Notes under the pieces: generated by a model
Told to the model about the DNA's origin: nothing
Databases searched by the model: none
What the model saw: the letters and a program-made list of their open reading frames with translations, nothing else
Made by a program: the position numbers and the translations under genes
Part shown: positions 23,544 to 34,013 of the stretch, piece by piece
Position numbering within the stretch: the stretch's first letter is position 1
Layout of the letters: the number at the start of each line of letters is the position of its first letter
NCBI GenBank assembly: GCA_005777825.1
Contig: SXLB01000073.1
Span: 1 to 64,000, forward strand
Direction: 5' to 3'
Length of the DNA: 64,000 nucleotides
Source of the DNA: Methylotenera sp.
GTDB lineage: Bacteria; Pseudomonadota; Gammaproteobacteria; Burkholderiales; Methylophilaceae

Positions 23544-24620
23544 ATGACGGGTATTTTCAATTTCTCCGCTGGACCGGCCGTCTTACCTAAACCGGTGTTG
23601 GCGCGTGCGCAAGCTGAAATGCTGGACTGGCATGGCTCGGGCATGAGTGTGATGGAGATGTCGCATCGCGGCAAAGAATTCACTGGCATATTGGCTAAAA
23701 CCGAAGCCGATTTACGTCGTTTATTGGCCATAGGCGATCAGTATAAAGTCTTGTTTTTGCAAGGCGGTGCCATCGCAGAAAATGCCATGATTCCATTAAA
23801 CTTGCTAGCAGGCCGCTCAGCCGATTACGCCATCACTGGGGGCTGGAGTAAGCGCAGCGTGGAAGACGCTAAGGCTTATGGCAAAATTAATGTGGTGGCC
23901 AGCAGCGAGTCCGATCAATATCAGCAAGTGCCGGATTTTGCCAGCTGGCAGTTGAATAAAGATGCCGCCTATTTGCATATCTGCACAAACGAAACCATGA
24001 GTGGTGTTGAGTTCCTTGATTTGCCCAATACCCATGGCGTGCCGATTGTGGCCGACATGTCCTCACACATCTTGTCCAGGCAAATTGATGTGAGCCAATA
24101 CGGGGTCATATACGGCGGCGCGCAAAAAAACATAGGCCCAGCCGGTTTGTGTTTGGTGATTGTGCATGAAGATTTGCTAGGCAAGGCCTCGTCCATGACG
24201 CCGGCGGTATTTAATTGGCAGTTGCAGGCGGAAAATCAATCCATGATTAACACGCCACCAAGTTATGGCATCTACATCGCTGGCTTGGTGTTTGAGTGGT
24301 TGTTGGAGCAAGGTGGGGTAGCCGCCATAGAAAAAGTGAACGTAGCCAAAGCCAAGCTTTTATACGACTGCATAGACGCCAGCGATTTTTACGTTAATCG
24401 GGTGGCGCTGGCAAATCGTTCGCGCATGAACATTCCTTTTTACTTGCAAGACGAAGGCCTTAACGCTGCTTTTCTTCAGGGAGCGGAGGCGCGTGGTTTG
24501 TTGCAATTAAAAGGCCACCGTGCCGTAGGTGGCATGCGCGCCTCTATCTACAACGCCATGCCCATTGAAGGCGTGCAGGCCTTGGTGGCCTACATGCAAG
24601 ATTTTGAGCGTTCTCACTAA
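23544..24620 (+). CDS. serC: phosphoserine aminotransferase
   Basis: FNFSAGPAVLPKPVLARAQAEMLDWHGSGMSVMEMSHR. Confidence 0.98.
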   Translation: MTGIFNFSAGPAVLPKPVLARAQAEMLDWHGSGMSVMEMSHRGKEFTGILAKTEADLRRLLAIGDQYKVLFLQGGAIAENAMIPLNLLAGRSADYAITGGWSKRSVEDAKAYGKINVVASSESDQYQQVPDFASWQLNKDAAYLHICTNETMSGVEFLDLPNTHGVPIVADMSSHILSRQIDVSQYGVIYGGAQKNIGPAGLCLVIVHEDLLGKASSMTPAVFNWQLQAENQSMINTPPSYGIYIAGLVFEWLLEQGGVAAIEKVNVAKAKLLYDCIDASDFYVNRVALANRSRMNIPFYLQDEGLNAAFLQGAEARGLLQLKGHRAVGGMRASIYNAMPIEGVQALVAYMQDFERSH

Positions 24621-24632
24621 GGTGATGCAGAC

Positions 24633-25715
24633 ATGACAGCGCAATTAAAACAACACCGTGATCAGATCGATGCCATAGACGAGCAAGTGCTCAAGTTGGT
24701 GAATGAGCGTGCGCAACTGGCTAGGCAAATTGGCGCCTTAAAAGACGACGGCGTGATATATCGCCCTGAGCGTGAGGCGCAAGTATTACGCCGTTTGCAA
24801 GCCAACAACACCGGTCCTCTTTCTAACGAAGCCGTTAGCAATATCTTTCGTGCGGTGATGTCCAATTGCCGTGCCTTGGAAAAAGAATTGTCCATCGCAT
24901 TTTTAGGGCCATTAGGCACCTACAGCGAAGAGGCCGCGCTTAAGCAATTTGGCTTGGGAAAAATGGCCGTTGTTTGCGCTAGTATCGATGAGGTGTTTCG
25001 CAGTGTGGAAGCCGCCCAAGTCGATTACGGTGTGGTGCCAGTGGAAAATTCCACCGAGGGAGCCATAGGCTTAACCTTGGATTTGTTGTTGGCCAGTTCG
25101 CTCAAAATTTGCGGGGAAGTTACCTTGCCTATCCATCATTGCTTGTTGTCCAAGCAAACCGATATCAGCCAAATTTCCCATGTGTTCTCGCACACACAAT
25201 CCTTGGCGCAGTGCCACGAGTGGCTAAGCAAGCATTTGCCAAAAGCAGAACGTGAAGCCGTGACCAGTAATGCCAGGGCGGCGCAAATGATACACGATCT
25301 GGTTTCCACAGACGGGACCTTTGCTGCAGCGATTGCCAGCAAACGTGCGGCCGATTTATTTGGTTTGAACGTGTTGGCGGAAAACATAGAAGACGACGCG
25401 AAGAATACCACGCGCTTTTTGGTGCTAGGTACGCACGATGTGGCGCCATCGGGCCACGACAAAACCTCGCTGGTCATGACTTCTAAAAATACCCCGGGCG
25501 CCATGGTGCAGTTGCTAGAGCCACTGGCTAGACATGGCGTGAGCATGACTAAATTCGAGTCGCGGCCATCCAAGCAAGGCTTATGGGATTACGTGTTCTT
25601 TGTTGACGTCGACGGCCATCAACATGACGCTAAAGTTAAAGCTGCTTTGGCAGAATGCGCGCAGCGAGCGTCCTTTCTAAAAGTGTTGGGTTCGTATCCA
25701 GCGGCTATTATTTAA
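24633..25715 (+). CDS. pheA: bifunctional chorismate mutase/prephenate dehydratase
   Basis: N-terminal chorismate mutase; FLGPLGTYSEEAALKQFG; ESRPSKQGLWDYVFFVD. Confidence 0.97.
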   Translation: MTAQLKQHRDQIDAIDEQVLKLVNERAQLARQIGALKDDGVIYRPEREAQVLRRLQANNTGPLSNEAVSNIFRAVMSNCRALEKELSIAFLGPLGTYSEEAALKQFGLGKMAVVCASIDEVFRSVEAAQVDYGVVPVENSTEGAIGLTLDLLLASSLKICGEVTLPIHHCLLSKQTDISQISHVFSHTQSLAQCHEWLSKHLPKAEREAVTSNARAAQMIHDLVSTDGTFAAAIASKRAADLFGLNVLAENIEDDAKNTTRFLVLGTHDVAPSGHDKTSLVMTSKNTPGAMVQLLEPLARHGVSMTKFESRPSKQGLWDYVFFVDVDGHQHDAKVKAALAECAQRASFLKVLGSYPAAII

Positions 25716-25755
25716 TGCGCATGCCCATCGCATTAGTGCTCAAGGTTAACCCTGT

Positions 25756-26871
25756 ATGAATTCAGCCCAATCTGCTTTATCCCATTTAGCACCGGAGTAC
25801 ATCCGTGCGATTGCGCCTTATCAAGGCGGCAAACCCATTAGTGAATTGGCCAGGGAAATGGGTTTGCAGGAAGCTGACATCGTTAAATTGGCATCCAACG
25901 AAAATCCCTTAGGCATTAGCCCTAAGGCGGAGAGTGCCATACAAGAAGCCTTGCTAGACATCGCACGTTACCCCGATGGCAATGCCTTTGCGCTGCGCAC
26001 CGTGGTGGCGGGAAAATTTCAGCTTGCACCCGAACAAATTGTCTTTGGTAATGGCTCGAACGACATTTTAGAGCTGGCGGCCCGTGCTTTTTTAAGCAGC
26101 GAGTCGGAAGTGATTTATGCGCAACACGCCTTTGCCGTTTACCCTTTGGTGACGCAAGCAATGGGGGCAAGGGGTGTGGAAGTGCCGGCAACGAACTATG
26201 CACACGATTTGCCGGCTATGTTGGCGGCCATTTCGCCTAAGACCCGGCTGATCTTTATCGCCAATCCAAACAACCCAACCGGTACCTTGCTTGCCAAAGA
26301 AGCCTTGTTAACATTCATGCGGCAGGTGCCTAAGCACGTACTGGTGGTGTTAGATGAAGCCTATGACGAGTATTTGTCGGATCAAGATAAATCGCTGGCC
26401 TTTAGCTGGTTGGCTGACTTTGATAATTTGATCGTATCCCGTTCCTTTTCTAAGGCCTACGGTTTGGCGGGCTTGCGTATCGGTTTTGGCGCATGCCATC
26501 CTAGCGTGGCGGACATGATGAACCGTGTGCGTCAGCCCTTTAACGTCAACAGCGTGGCTCAAGCAGCGGCCATCGCTTCCTTGCAAGACGATGATTTTGT
26601 TGCCCGTTCTTATGCACTCAATCAAGCGGGTATGTTGCAAATCACCCAAGGCCTATCCCAACTTGGACTCAGCTTCATTCCGTCCTACGCTAATTTTGTC
26701 AGTTTTGCCGTTAACGAGGCAGCGAAAGTCAATCAGGCTTTGTTGCAAAATGGCGTTATCGTTAGACCTATTGCCAATTACGGTATGCCGAATTACCTAC
26801 GTGTCAGCATAGGCTTATTCAGTGAAAATGCGCGCTTTCTAAGCGTGTTAGCGCAAATATTAAAAAAGTAA
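25756..26871 (+). CDS. hisC: histidinol-phosphate aminotransferase
   Basis: KLASNENPLGISPKAESAI; VVLDEAYDEY; SRSFSKAYGLAGLRIGF. Confidence 0.96.
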   Translation: MNSAQSALSHLAPEYIRAIAPYQGGKPISELAREMGLQEADIVKLASNENPLGISPKAESAIQEALLDIARYPDGNAFALRTVVAGKFQLAPEQIVFGNGSNDILELAARAFLSSESEVIYAQHAFAVYPLVTQAMGARGVEVPATNYAHDLPAMLAAISPKTRLIFIANPNNPTGTLLAKEALLTFMRQVPKHVLVVLDEAYDEYLSDQDKSLAFSWLADFDNLIVSRSFSKAYGLAGLRIGFGACHPSVADMMNRVRQPFNVNSVAQAAAIASLQDDDFVARSYALNQAGMLQITQGLSQLGLSFIPSYANFVSFAVNEAAKVNQALLQNGVIVRPIANYGMPNYLRVSIGLFSENARFLSVLAQILKK

Positions 26872-26878
26872 TCAATAA

Positions 26879-27949
26879 ATGAGCCATTACCAAAAACTTG
26901 CTACCGATGACGTACGCATACGCGAAGTAAAAAAACTAATCACGCCTTTGGCTTTGCTAGACAAGCTTAAGGAGAGCGCCAGTTCCACCAAAAATATCTT
27001 GGCGACGCGTAAGCAAATACATCAGATTCTGCATCAAGAAGACGATAGATTGCTGGTAGTGGTTGGCCCATGCTCGATACACGATAGCCAAGCCGGATTG
27101 GATTATGCCCGTCGATTGATGAACGTGCGCAATGCCTTAGCCCAAGACTTGTTAATCGTGATGCGCGTTTACTTTTAAAAACCAAGAACCACCGTCGGTT
27201 GGAAAGGTTTGATTAACGACCCGCATTTGGACGGCAGCTATCAGATTAATGAAGGCTTAGAGATTGCGCGTAAATTCTTGTTGGATGTCAATGAGTTAGG
27301 CATGCCAGCAGGGGCCGAATTTTTGGACATGATCACGCCACAATACACCGCCGATTTGGTCAGCTGGGGCGCGATAGGGGCTCGTACCACGGAGTCGCAG
27401 GTGCATAGAGAGTTAACTTCCGGCTTATCGTGTCCGGTTGGCTTTAAAAATGGCACGGATAGCGGCGTTAAAGTGGCCATTGATGCGATTAAAACGGCGT
27501 CCAGCCCGCACCATTTTTTGTCGGTGACCAAGGAAGGCCAATCGGCCATATTCTCGACTACCGGTAACGACGATTGCCATGTCATCCTGCGCGGTGGCAA
27601 GAAACCCAACTACGATAAAGACAGCGTCAACGAAGCTTGCGCAAAGCTTAACGATGCCGGTTTAGCGCCGATATTAATGATAGATTGCAGCCACGGCAAC
27701 AGCAGTAAAAATTATTTGTTGCAAAAAGACGTGGCCTTAGACATTGCCGGTCAATTGGCTGCCGGTGACAAGCGCATAGTCGGCGTCATGGTCGAGTCAC
27801 ACCTAGAAGAGGGCAGGCAAGACCACACGCCTGGCTGTCAATTGACTTATGGCCTATCTATCACTGATGCTTGTTTGGGCTGGTCTGACACGGTGGCCTT
27901 GCTAGAAAACCTAGCCGCAGCCGTACGCCAACGACGACTAAAAAAATAA
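26879..27949 (+). pseudogene. aroG: 3-deoxy-7-phosphoheptulonate synthase (class I DAHP synthase) interrupted by in-frame TAA at 27176-27178
   Basis: Upstream ...LLIVMRVYF, stop, then KPRTTVGWKGLINDPHLDG... in the same frame; family consensus is MRVYFEKPRTTVGWKG. Confidence 0.9.
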
Positions 27950-28033
27950 GCGGCATCATGAATTTCATTAGGCTTTAATCAGTAAGTTCGCAGTGTTACG
28001 TACCTGCCTTAAAGCGCATGATTCGTATCGCGT

Positions 28034-28049
28034 TGTGAGCTTAATCACG
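28034..28049. promoter_or_regulatory. CRP/Vfr-like palindrome upstream of pqqA
   Basis: TGTGA-GCTTAA-TCACG versus TGTGA-N6-TCACA. Confidence 0.4.
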
Positions 28050-28085
28050 GCGATATTTTTAACTAATTAAAAAAGGATCACTATC

Positions 28086-28157
28086 ATGTGGACAACTCCA
28101 GCTGCTACAGAAATGCGTTTTGGCTTTGAAGTAACTATGTACGTAATGAACAAATAA
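28086..28157 (+). CDS. pqqA: coenzyme PQQ precursor peptide PqqA
   Basis: MWTTPAATEMRFGFEVTMYVMNK*: 23 aa with the E-x3-Y pair; directly upstream of pqqB; absent from ORF track. Confidence 0.97.
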   Translation: MWTTPAATEMRFGFEVTMYVMNK

Positions 28158-28173
28158 TTAGTTTATTACTATT

Positions 28174-28206
28174 AAAAAAAGGCTGCCGTTAGACAGCCTT
28201 TTTTTT
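28174..28206. terminator. Terminator/attenuator between pqqA and pqqB
   Basis: AAAAAAAGGCTG-ccgttaga-CAGCCTTTTTTTT. Confidence 0.9.
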
Positions 28207-28269
28207 CATGAAAACCTTGCAGGCTAGCTAGCACTGCATGCATACAGTTAACATCGGAACAGCATAATT

Positions 28270-29196
28270 ATGCACATACACGTTTTAGGCGCAGGCGCAG
28301 GTGGCGGTTTTCCACAATGGAATTGCAACTGCTTCAATTGTGACGGGCTACGCAAGGGCACGATCAAAGCCACCAAGCGCACGCAATCCTCTATCTGCGT
28401 GAGCAGTGATGGGATCAACTGGGTGTTGTTTAATGCCTCGCCGGACGTGTTACAGCAAATACAAGACTTTGCACCATTGCAACCTGGCCGTGCGGTCAGG
28501 GATACCGGCATACAAGCCATAATCCTCATTGATGCGCAAATAGACCACACCACTGGTCTATTTATGTTGCGTGAGGGTCAGGTCAAACGCGAAATATATT
28601 GTACCGACATGGTATACGGTGACCTGACATCGGGTAATCAGATATTGAACATATTGGGCCACTATTGCGGCATCAATCATCACCAAGTACCTACAGACGG
28701 TAAAACCAGTTTTACCATTCCTGGTGTACCAAATTTAAAATTCACTTCAGTCGCACTTAAAAGTGCCGCGCCGCCGTATTCCCCTCACCGCAACAACCCT
28801 CAGTCTGGTGACACCATAGGCGTGTTAATAGAGGAAATCAGCACCGGTAAAAAATGTTGGTATTCCCCAGGATTGGCAGAAATCGAACCGCATTTACCGG
28901 CATTGATGGATCAAGCCGATTGCATCATGGTGGACGGAACATTTTGGACCAATACGGAAATGATAGACCTGGGTTTGATGACGAAAACCGCTCGCAGCAT
29001 AGGCCACAATCCGCAATCCGGTGAGGGCGGCATGATGGAAGATTTGGATAAATTTGGTCAGACTAAGAAAGTCCGCAAAGTGTTGATACACATCAATAAC
29101 ACCAACCCAATATTGCGTGAAGATTCTGCTGAGCGGGCAATATTAAGCCAGCACAACATCGAAGTGGCTTTCGATGGCATGGACATCATACTTTAG
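28270..29196 (+). CDS. pqqB: PQQ biosynthesis protein PqqB
   Basis: MHIHVLGAGAGGGFPQWNCNCFNC. Confidence 0.98.
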   Translation: MHIHVLGAGAGGGFPQWNCNCFNCDGLRKGTIKATKRTQSSICVSSDGINWVLFNASPDVLQQIQDFAPLQPGRAVRDTGIQAIILIDAQIDHTTGLFMLREGQVKREIYCTDMVYGDLTSGNQILNILGHYCGINHHQVPTDGKTSFTIPGVPNLKFTSVALKSAAPPYSPHRNNPQSGDTIGVLIEEISTGKKCWYSPGLAEIEPHLPALMDQADCIMVDGTFWTNTEMIDLGLMTKTARSIGHNPQSGEGGMMEDLDKFGQTKKVRKVLIHINNTNPILREDSAERAILSQHNIEVAFDGMDIIL

Positions 29197-29205
29197 GAGC
29201 GAACA

Positions 29206-29967
29206 ATGACTGCAATGACAAACAAGGCCTTACCATGGACACGCGAAGAATTTGAAGAAAAATTGCGCGAGAAGGGCAAGGGCTACCATATTTACCATCC
29301 TATACACGTGATGATGTACGAAGGCAAGCTGTCTAAAGAGCAGTTGCAATCTTGGGTAGCTAACCGCTTTTACTACCAAATAGCCATTCCTATGAAAGAC
29401 GCGGCCATTTTGTCTAATTGCCCGGATAAGGAAGTGCGCAAGGAATGGATAGTGCGTATTACCGATCACGATGGCGTGGATGGTCAGGTTGGCGGTATAG
29501 AAGCTTGGATACAATTGGGTATGGCGGTGGGCTTAAGCCGCGAAGACGTCACCTCGCTTAAGTATTTAAGCCCGGGCGTGAAATTTGCCGTGGATGCCTA
29601 CGTTAATTTTGCCCGTCAACGGCCTTGGCAAGAATCGGTATGCTCTTCCCTAACTGAGTTGTTTGCGCCGCACATACACCAGCAACGCATTAGTTCTTGG
29701 CCCAGCATGTACCCATGGATAGACGAATCCGGCTTAACTTACTTTAAAAAACGCTTGACCGAAGCCAGGCGTGATGTGGAGCAGGGCTTAAGCGTTACCT
29801 TGGATTACTTTAGCACCTCGCGCGACATGCAACTAAAAGCCTTGGATATATTGCAGTTTAAATTGGACGTGTTGTGGGTCATCGCTGATGCGATTATGTT
29901 GGCCTGTACAGACGTGAAGGTTGAGGGTAAGGATTATTTACGTCAGCCTAGAATTGATTTTAAATAA
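29206..29967 (+). CDS. pqqC: pyrroloquinoline-quinone synthase PqqC
   Basis: [32 protein letters not shown]. Confidence 0.97.
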   Translation: MTAMTNKALPWTREEFEEKLREKGKGYHIYHPIHVMMYEGKLSKEQLQSWVANRFYYQIAIPMKDAAILSNCPDKEVRKEWIVRITDHDGVDGQVGGIEAWIQLGMAVGLSREDVTSLKYLSPGVKFAVDAYVNFARQRPWQESVCSSLTELFAPHIHQQRISSWPSMYPWIDESGLTYFKKRLTEARRDVEQGLSVTLDYFSTSRDMQLKALDILQFKLDVLWVIADAIMLACTDVKVEGKDYLRQPRIDFK

Positions 29968-29979
29968 GCGTGGCATGCC

Positions 29980-30261
29980 ATGAGTAATCAGATAAAACAC
30001 ACAGACTGTTACGCCCTAGCACTCCATCACCGTTTTCAATGGGAAGAAGCGCAGCAAAATTACGTGATTCTCTTTCCAGAAGGCATGGTTAAGCTGCACG
30101 GCGGTGCAGGTGAAGTGCTTAAGCGTTTGGATGGCAAAGCCACTGTAGGCGATGTGGTGGCCGACTTAAAAGCCACTTTTCCTGATGCCGTTAACATAGA
30201 AGCCGATATTATCGGTATGTTCGAATTAGCACTAAATAAGGGTTGGTTGCGTCAGCTTTAA
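29980..30261 (+). CDS. pqqD: PQQ peptide chaperone PqqD
   Basis: HHRFQWEEAQQNYVILFPEGMVKLHGGAGEVLKRLDG. Confidence 0.96.
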   Translation: MSNQIKHTDCYALALHHRFQWEEAQQNYVILFPEGMVKLHGGAGEVLKRLDGKATVGDVVADLKATFPDAVNIEADIIGMFELALNKGWLRQL

Positions 30262-30297
30262 TACCATGAATGAAAGTCTAAATTTAGGAGTAGCAAG

Positions 30298-31527
30298 ATG
30301 ACACAAGCTTCATTAGGGCTATCGGCAGTGCAAAAAACCGTGCAGGCCCTGCAAAATAACGGCGTGGCAGCATCGGTAACCCACACGCAACCACTTTGGT
30401 TGCTGGCGGAAGTGACTTACCGCTGTCCTCTGCATTGTGCTTTTTGCTACAACCCAACCGATTACGATAAGCATACGCAAAACGAATTGTCTACCGAGCA
30501 ATGGATACAAGCCTTACGCGACGCCCGTAAATTGGGTGCCTTGCAGCTGGGTATTTCAGGCGGTGAACCGTTGCTGCGTGATGACATAGAAGACATCGTG
30601 GTGGAAGCGAAAAAGCTAGGCTATTACAGTAATCTCATCACCTCGGGTGTGGGTCTTACAGAAAAGCGCATACAAGCTTTCAAAGAAGGCGGCCTGGACC
30701 ATATTCAATTGTCCATGCACGACATTACCGAAGAGATCAATAATTTCATTACCAACACCAAAACGTTTGAATTAAAGAAAAAAGTCGCAGCCATGATCAA
30801 AAATCACGGCTACCCCATGGTGTTAAACGTGGTGATACACCGCTATAACATAGGGCATTTGCGTGAAATACTGGACATGGCAGAGGCTTTGGGCGCCGAT
30901 TACATAGAGCTGGCCAATACCCAATATTACGGTTGGTCATTGGTGAATCGCAGTCAATTGATGCCTACCAAAGAACAAGTGGATGAGGCCGAGGCGATTG
31001 CTAACGAGTTTAGGGCCAATCCGAACAACAAAATGAAGGTTTTTTTTGTGGTGCCGGATTACTTCTCGGATAGGCCAAAAAAATGCATGAACGGTTGGGG
31101 TGAGGTGTTCATGATAGTGACGGCTAATGGGGATGTCTTGCCATGCCATTCTGCTCGAGTGTTGCCCAATATGACTTTTCCTAATGTGCGTGACGACGGT
31201 CTGGCTTATGCCTGGCAAGATTCGCCAGCCTTTAACAAATACCGTGGCGATGCTTGGATGAAAGAGCCATGTCGCAGTTGTTCGGAAAAAGAAAATGACT
31301 TGGGTGGTTGCCGTTGCCAAGCCTTTCTTTTGTCTGGTGATGCGGAAGCAGCCGACCCAGTATGCAGCAAATCACCGCACAGGCATTTGATTGATCAAGC
31401 CATTATTGATTCGCGCAACCCTCAAGCCGTGGCTCAGCCCATCGTTTTCCGTAATGATAAAAATTCCAAAAAGATTTTAGCCGGGGAGTTGGATGATAGG
31501 GTGAAAGCCTTTCATGCCGTGCCCTAA
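30298..31527 (+). CDS. pqqE: PQQ radical SAM protein PqqE
   Basis: LLAEVTYRCPLHCAFCYNP; C-terminal SPASM cysteines. Confidence 0.98.
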   Translation: MTQASLGLSAVQKTVQALQNNGVAASVTHTQPLWLLAEVTYRCPLHCAFCYNPTDYDKHTQNELSTEQWIQALRDARKLGALQLGISGGEPLLRDDIEDIVVEAKKLGYYSNLITSGVGLTEKRIQAFKEGGLDHIQLSMHDITEEINNFITNTKTFELKKKVAAMIKNHGYPMVLNVVIHRYNIGHLREILDMAEALGADYIELANTQYYGWSLVNRSQLMPTKEQVDEAEAIANEFRANPNNKMKVFFVVPDYFSDRPKKCMNGWGEVFMIVTANGDVLPCHSARVLPNMTFPNVRDDGLAYAWQDSPAFNKYRGDAWMKEPCRSCSEKENDLGGCRCQAFLLSGDAEAADPVCSKSPHRHLIDQAIIDSRNPQAVAQPIVFRNDKNSKKILAGELDDRVKAFHAVP

Positions 31528-31567
31528 TGAGTGCTTCATAAGAACGCTAGGCTGTGGTTAAATAGAA

Positions 31568-31605
31568 CGCGCTGGGTGAGACAAGCTTACCAGCGCGTTT
31601 TTTAT
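31568..31605 (+). terminator. Rho-independent terminator after pqqE
   Basis: AACGCGCTGG...CCAGCGCGTTTTTTAT. Confidence 0.85.
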
Positions 31606-31618
31606 CGGTGACTTATTC

Positions 31619-32803
31619 ATGCGTGCATCTTCAGCGTTTACCCTATCATTAGTCTTAGCCGGCCTAGCCGCCTTAGCGCCGTTTGCCATAGACACCTATT
31701 TGCCGGCCTTCCCTGGCTTGGAAACAGCGCTCATGGCCAGTCCATTGCAGTTGCAACAGAGCCTTACTTTTTACTTATTGCCCTATGCTTTAATGACCTT
31801 ATGGCACGGCGCCATTTCCGATTCTATAGGCCGTATCACCACCATTAAATGGGGCTTGGGCGTGTTTGTGCTTGCCTCCATAGGCTGTGCTTTTGCCAAC
31901 AACATTGAAACCTTGTGGTTTTTTCGCGTATTGCAAGGCTTGTCGGGTGGGGCGGGCAACGTGGTGGCACGTGCCATGGTTCGCGACTTATTTGAAGGCC
32001 CGCAAGCTCAACGCGTCATGGCTACCGTGCAAATGTTATTTGGTATTGCACCGGCCGTGGCGCCAATTATCGGCGGCCTGTTATTGGGCATACATTGGCA
32101 AGCCATCTTTGTCTTTTTAGCCCTGTATGCCGCCATCAGTTTATGGGCGGCCGTGCGCTATTTGCCGGAAACCATGCCTAAGGAAAAACGCTTGCCCTTG
32201 TCTGCCAAAAAGGTCTTGAGCAGCTATCGCCTTATTTTCTCTGATAAAGAGTTTAATTTAGTGGTGCTGGCATCCGCAGCCAATTTTGCCGCTTTCTTCC
32301 TATACGTGCTGGCCAGTCCGGTTTTTTTAGTTAAACACTTAGGCTTAAGTGATCAGCAATTTGGCTACATGTTTATTCCTACCGTTTGCGGCATGGTCTT
32401 GGGTTCGTATTTGGCTAAACGTGCGGCGGGGGTCTACACCAGCCAGCAAGTACTGAAAGTTGCATACGCCTGGATGGGCGCTACGGTGCTGCTTAATTTA
32501 GCGGTGTGCTCAAATCTGGCGGTATCGCCGTTTAACAATATTTTACCGGTTGCCTTATTTAACGTGGGCATGGCCTTGGCCATGCCCATACTGTCACTGG
32601 CCGCGCTGGATAGGCATGCAAAAATACGCGGCACGGCGGCTTCTGGTCAAGCCTTTGTGCAGATGTTGCTGTCCACTGTATCGGCTGGCTTGATCGTTCC
32701 ATTGGTCTGGACCGAGCCCTTGGGTTTGGCGATGGCGATGGCTGCCTACCTGTTGTTTAGTGGCTTGGTGTTGCGCTTAAGTGCGCTGTGGCGCAATCAG
32801 TAA
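31619..32803 (+). CDS. Bcr/CflA family MFS multidrug exporter
   Basis: FAIDTYLPAFPGLE; QLQQSLTFYLLPYALMTLWHGAISDSIGR; 12-TM profile. Confidence 0.9.
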   Translation: MRASSAFTLSLVLAGLAALAPFAIDTYLPAFPGLETALMASPLQLQQSLTFYLLPYALMTLWHGAISDSIGRITTIKWGLGVFVLASIGCAFANNIETLWFFRVLQGLSGGAGNVVARAMVRDLFEGPQAQRVMATVQMLFGIAPAVAPIIGGLLLGIHWQAIFVFLALYAAISLWAAVRYLPETMPKEKRLPLSAKKVLSSYRLIFSDKEFNLVVLASAANFAAFFLYVLASPVFLVKHLGLSDQQFGYMFIPTVCGMVLGSYLAKRAAGVYTSQQVLKVAYAWMGATVLLNLAVCSNLAVSPFNNILPVALFNVGMALAMPILSLAALDRHAKIRGTAASGQAFVQMLLSTVSAGLIVPLVWTEPLGLAMAMAAYLLFSGLVLRLSALWRNQ

Positions 32804-32880
32804 AAGCCTGTAGATTGTGGCCTGTCGGGTGACGGTGTATAGTCATTTTATGTACTTGAACTGCGTGCTAAGGAGTCAAT

Positions 32881-33195
32881 ATGAAACCGTTCAATAATGA
32901 ATACAAAGAAGAGCAGTTGGTGGAGGATTTTAAATCCGTGCTTGCCGATTTAGAAGCCTTGTTGCAAGAAACCGCCCAGACCGGCGGCGAGAGATTGACG
33001 GCCATAAGGGCTAAAGCCGAACAATCGCTGGATGCAGTTAAGGCCAATATGGCCGATGCGCCCGCATCCGTGTTAAATAAAGCCAAGGAAGCGGCAACGG
33101 CTGCAGACGATTACGTACAAGACAACCCATGGCGCTCCATAGGCTTGGCTGCTAGCGTTGGCCTCATTGTTGGTTTGCTGATTAGTCGTCGTTAG
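32881..33195 (+). CDS. DUF883/YqjD-ElaB family protein
   Basis: Helical N-terminus, C-terminal YVQDNPWRSIGLAASVGLIVGLLISRR. Confidence 0.9.
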   Translation: MKPFNNEYKEEQLVEDFKSVLADLEALLQETAQTGGERLTAIRAKAEQSLDAVKANMADAPASVLNKAKEAATAADDYVQDNPWRSIGLAASVGLIVGLLISRR

Positions 33196-33203
33196 GCGCA
33201 GCC

Positions 33204-33587
33204 ATGACTGATAGCAATCAAGCAGGGGGCGTGCTGGATAGGTTGGCGAAGTTTGCGGCGGGCTTAGTCGCCATAGCGCATACCCGATTAGAGCTGTTAT
33301 CCACGGACATAGAAGAAGAGCGCGAGCATCTGCTGTCTTTGATTCGATGGTCGCTTATTTCCCTTTTTTTGTTGATGCTGGGCTTGCTGTTAGTGGCTGT
33401 TTTGTTAATCGTGCTGTTATGGGAAAATTACCGTTTAACCGCCATTGGGGGCTTGGCAGGCTTTTTTTTAGCGGCCGGTGCGATCACCTGGTATTGTGCA
33501 AAACGCAAAGCTAAACTGAAGCCTAAACTGTTTTGGTCTAGTTTAATGGAGTTGGAAAAAGACCGGCAACACTTAGACCGCTCTTGA
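33204..33587 (+). CDS. YqjE-like phage-holin superfamily membrane protein
   Basis: RLAKFAAGLVAIAHTRLELLSTDIEEEREHLL; two TM helices. Confidence 0.85.
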   Translation: MTDSNQAGGVLDRLAKFAAGLVAIAHTRLELLSTDIEEEREHLLSLIRWSLISLFLLMLGLLLVAVLLIVLLWENYRLTAIGGLAGFFLAAGAITWYCAKRKAKLKPKLFWSSLMELEKDRQHLDRS

Positions 33588-33618
33588 TTATCCTCGGCCT
33601 ATATTGAGTGCCTAAATA

Positions 33619-33912
33619 ATGAACACTACCCTAGTTAAACTAGCTAAGAAGCGCCAACGCTTAGTTGAAGAAGCGCAAATGCAACGTAGGGCTGTGGCTG
33701 ATCAATTTCAGGCTTGGCATAAACCCATCAGCATGCTCGATTACGCAATCAATATGTTGCGTTACCTGAAGCAGCATCCCGTTTTGGTCGCCAGCGGCGG
33801 CAGTGCTTTGCTATCTATGTTTAAGCCCAATGCCTTAAGTCTATGGTTGCAGCGTGGCTTGCTGGCTTGGCAAATACTCAGCAAGTTTAAAAAAAAGCGC
33901 CAGAGTAATTAG
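33619..33912 (+). CDS. YqjK-like protein
   Basis: Position after yqjD/yqjE-like genes; RQRLVEEAQMQRRAVADQFQAWHKP. Confidence 0.65.
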   Translation: MNTTLVKLAKKRQRLVEEAQMQRRAVADQFQAWHKPISMLDYAINMLRYLKQHPVLVASGGSALLSMFKPNALSLWLQRGLLAWQILSKFKKKRQSN

Positions 33913-34013
33913 CAGCGTATTTAAATGGAATTTAATACTAGGTCGTGCACTCATAGCTGCGGCCTTTCTTTTTGATGGGCAACAAGGAGCCGGTCTAGCC
34001 TGGTTTTTAAATA

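Noticed and set aside
27176-27178. Recoding (selenocysteine/pyrrolysine) at the DAHP synthase stop
   Set aside because: The codon is TAA, not TGA or TAG, and the family residue is Glu; a nonsense mutation is simpler
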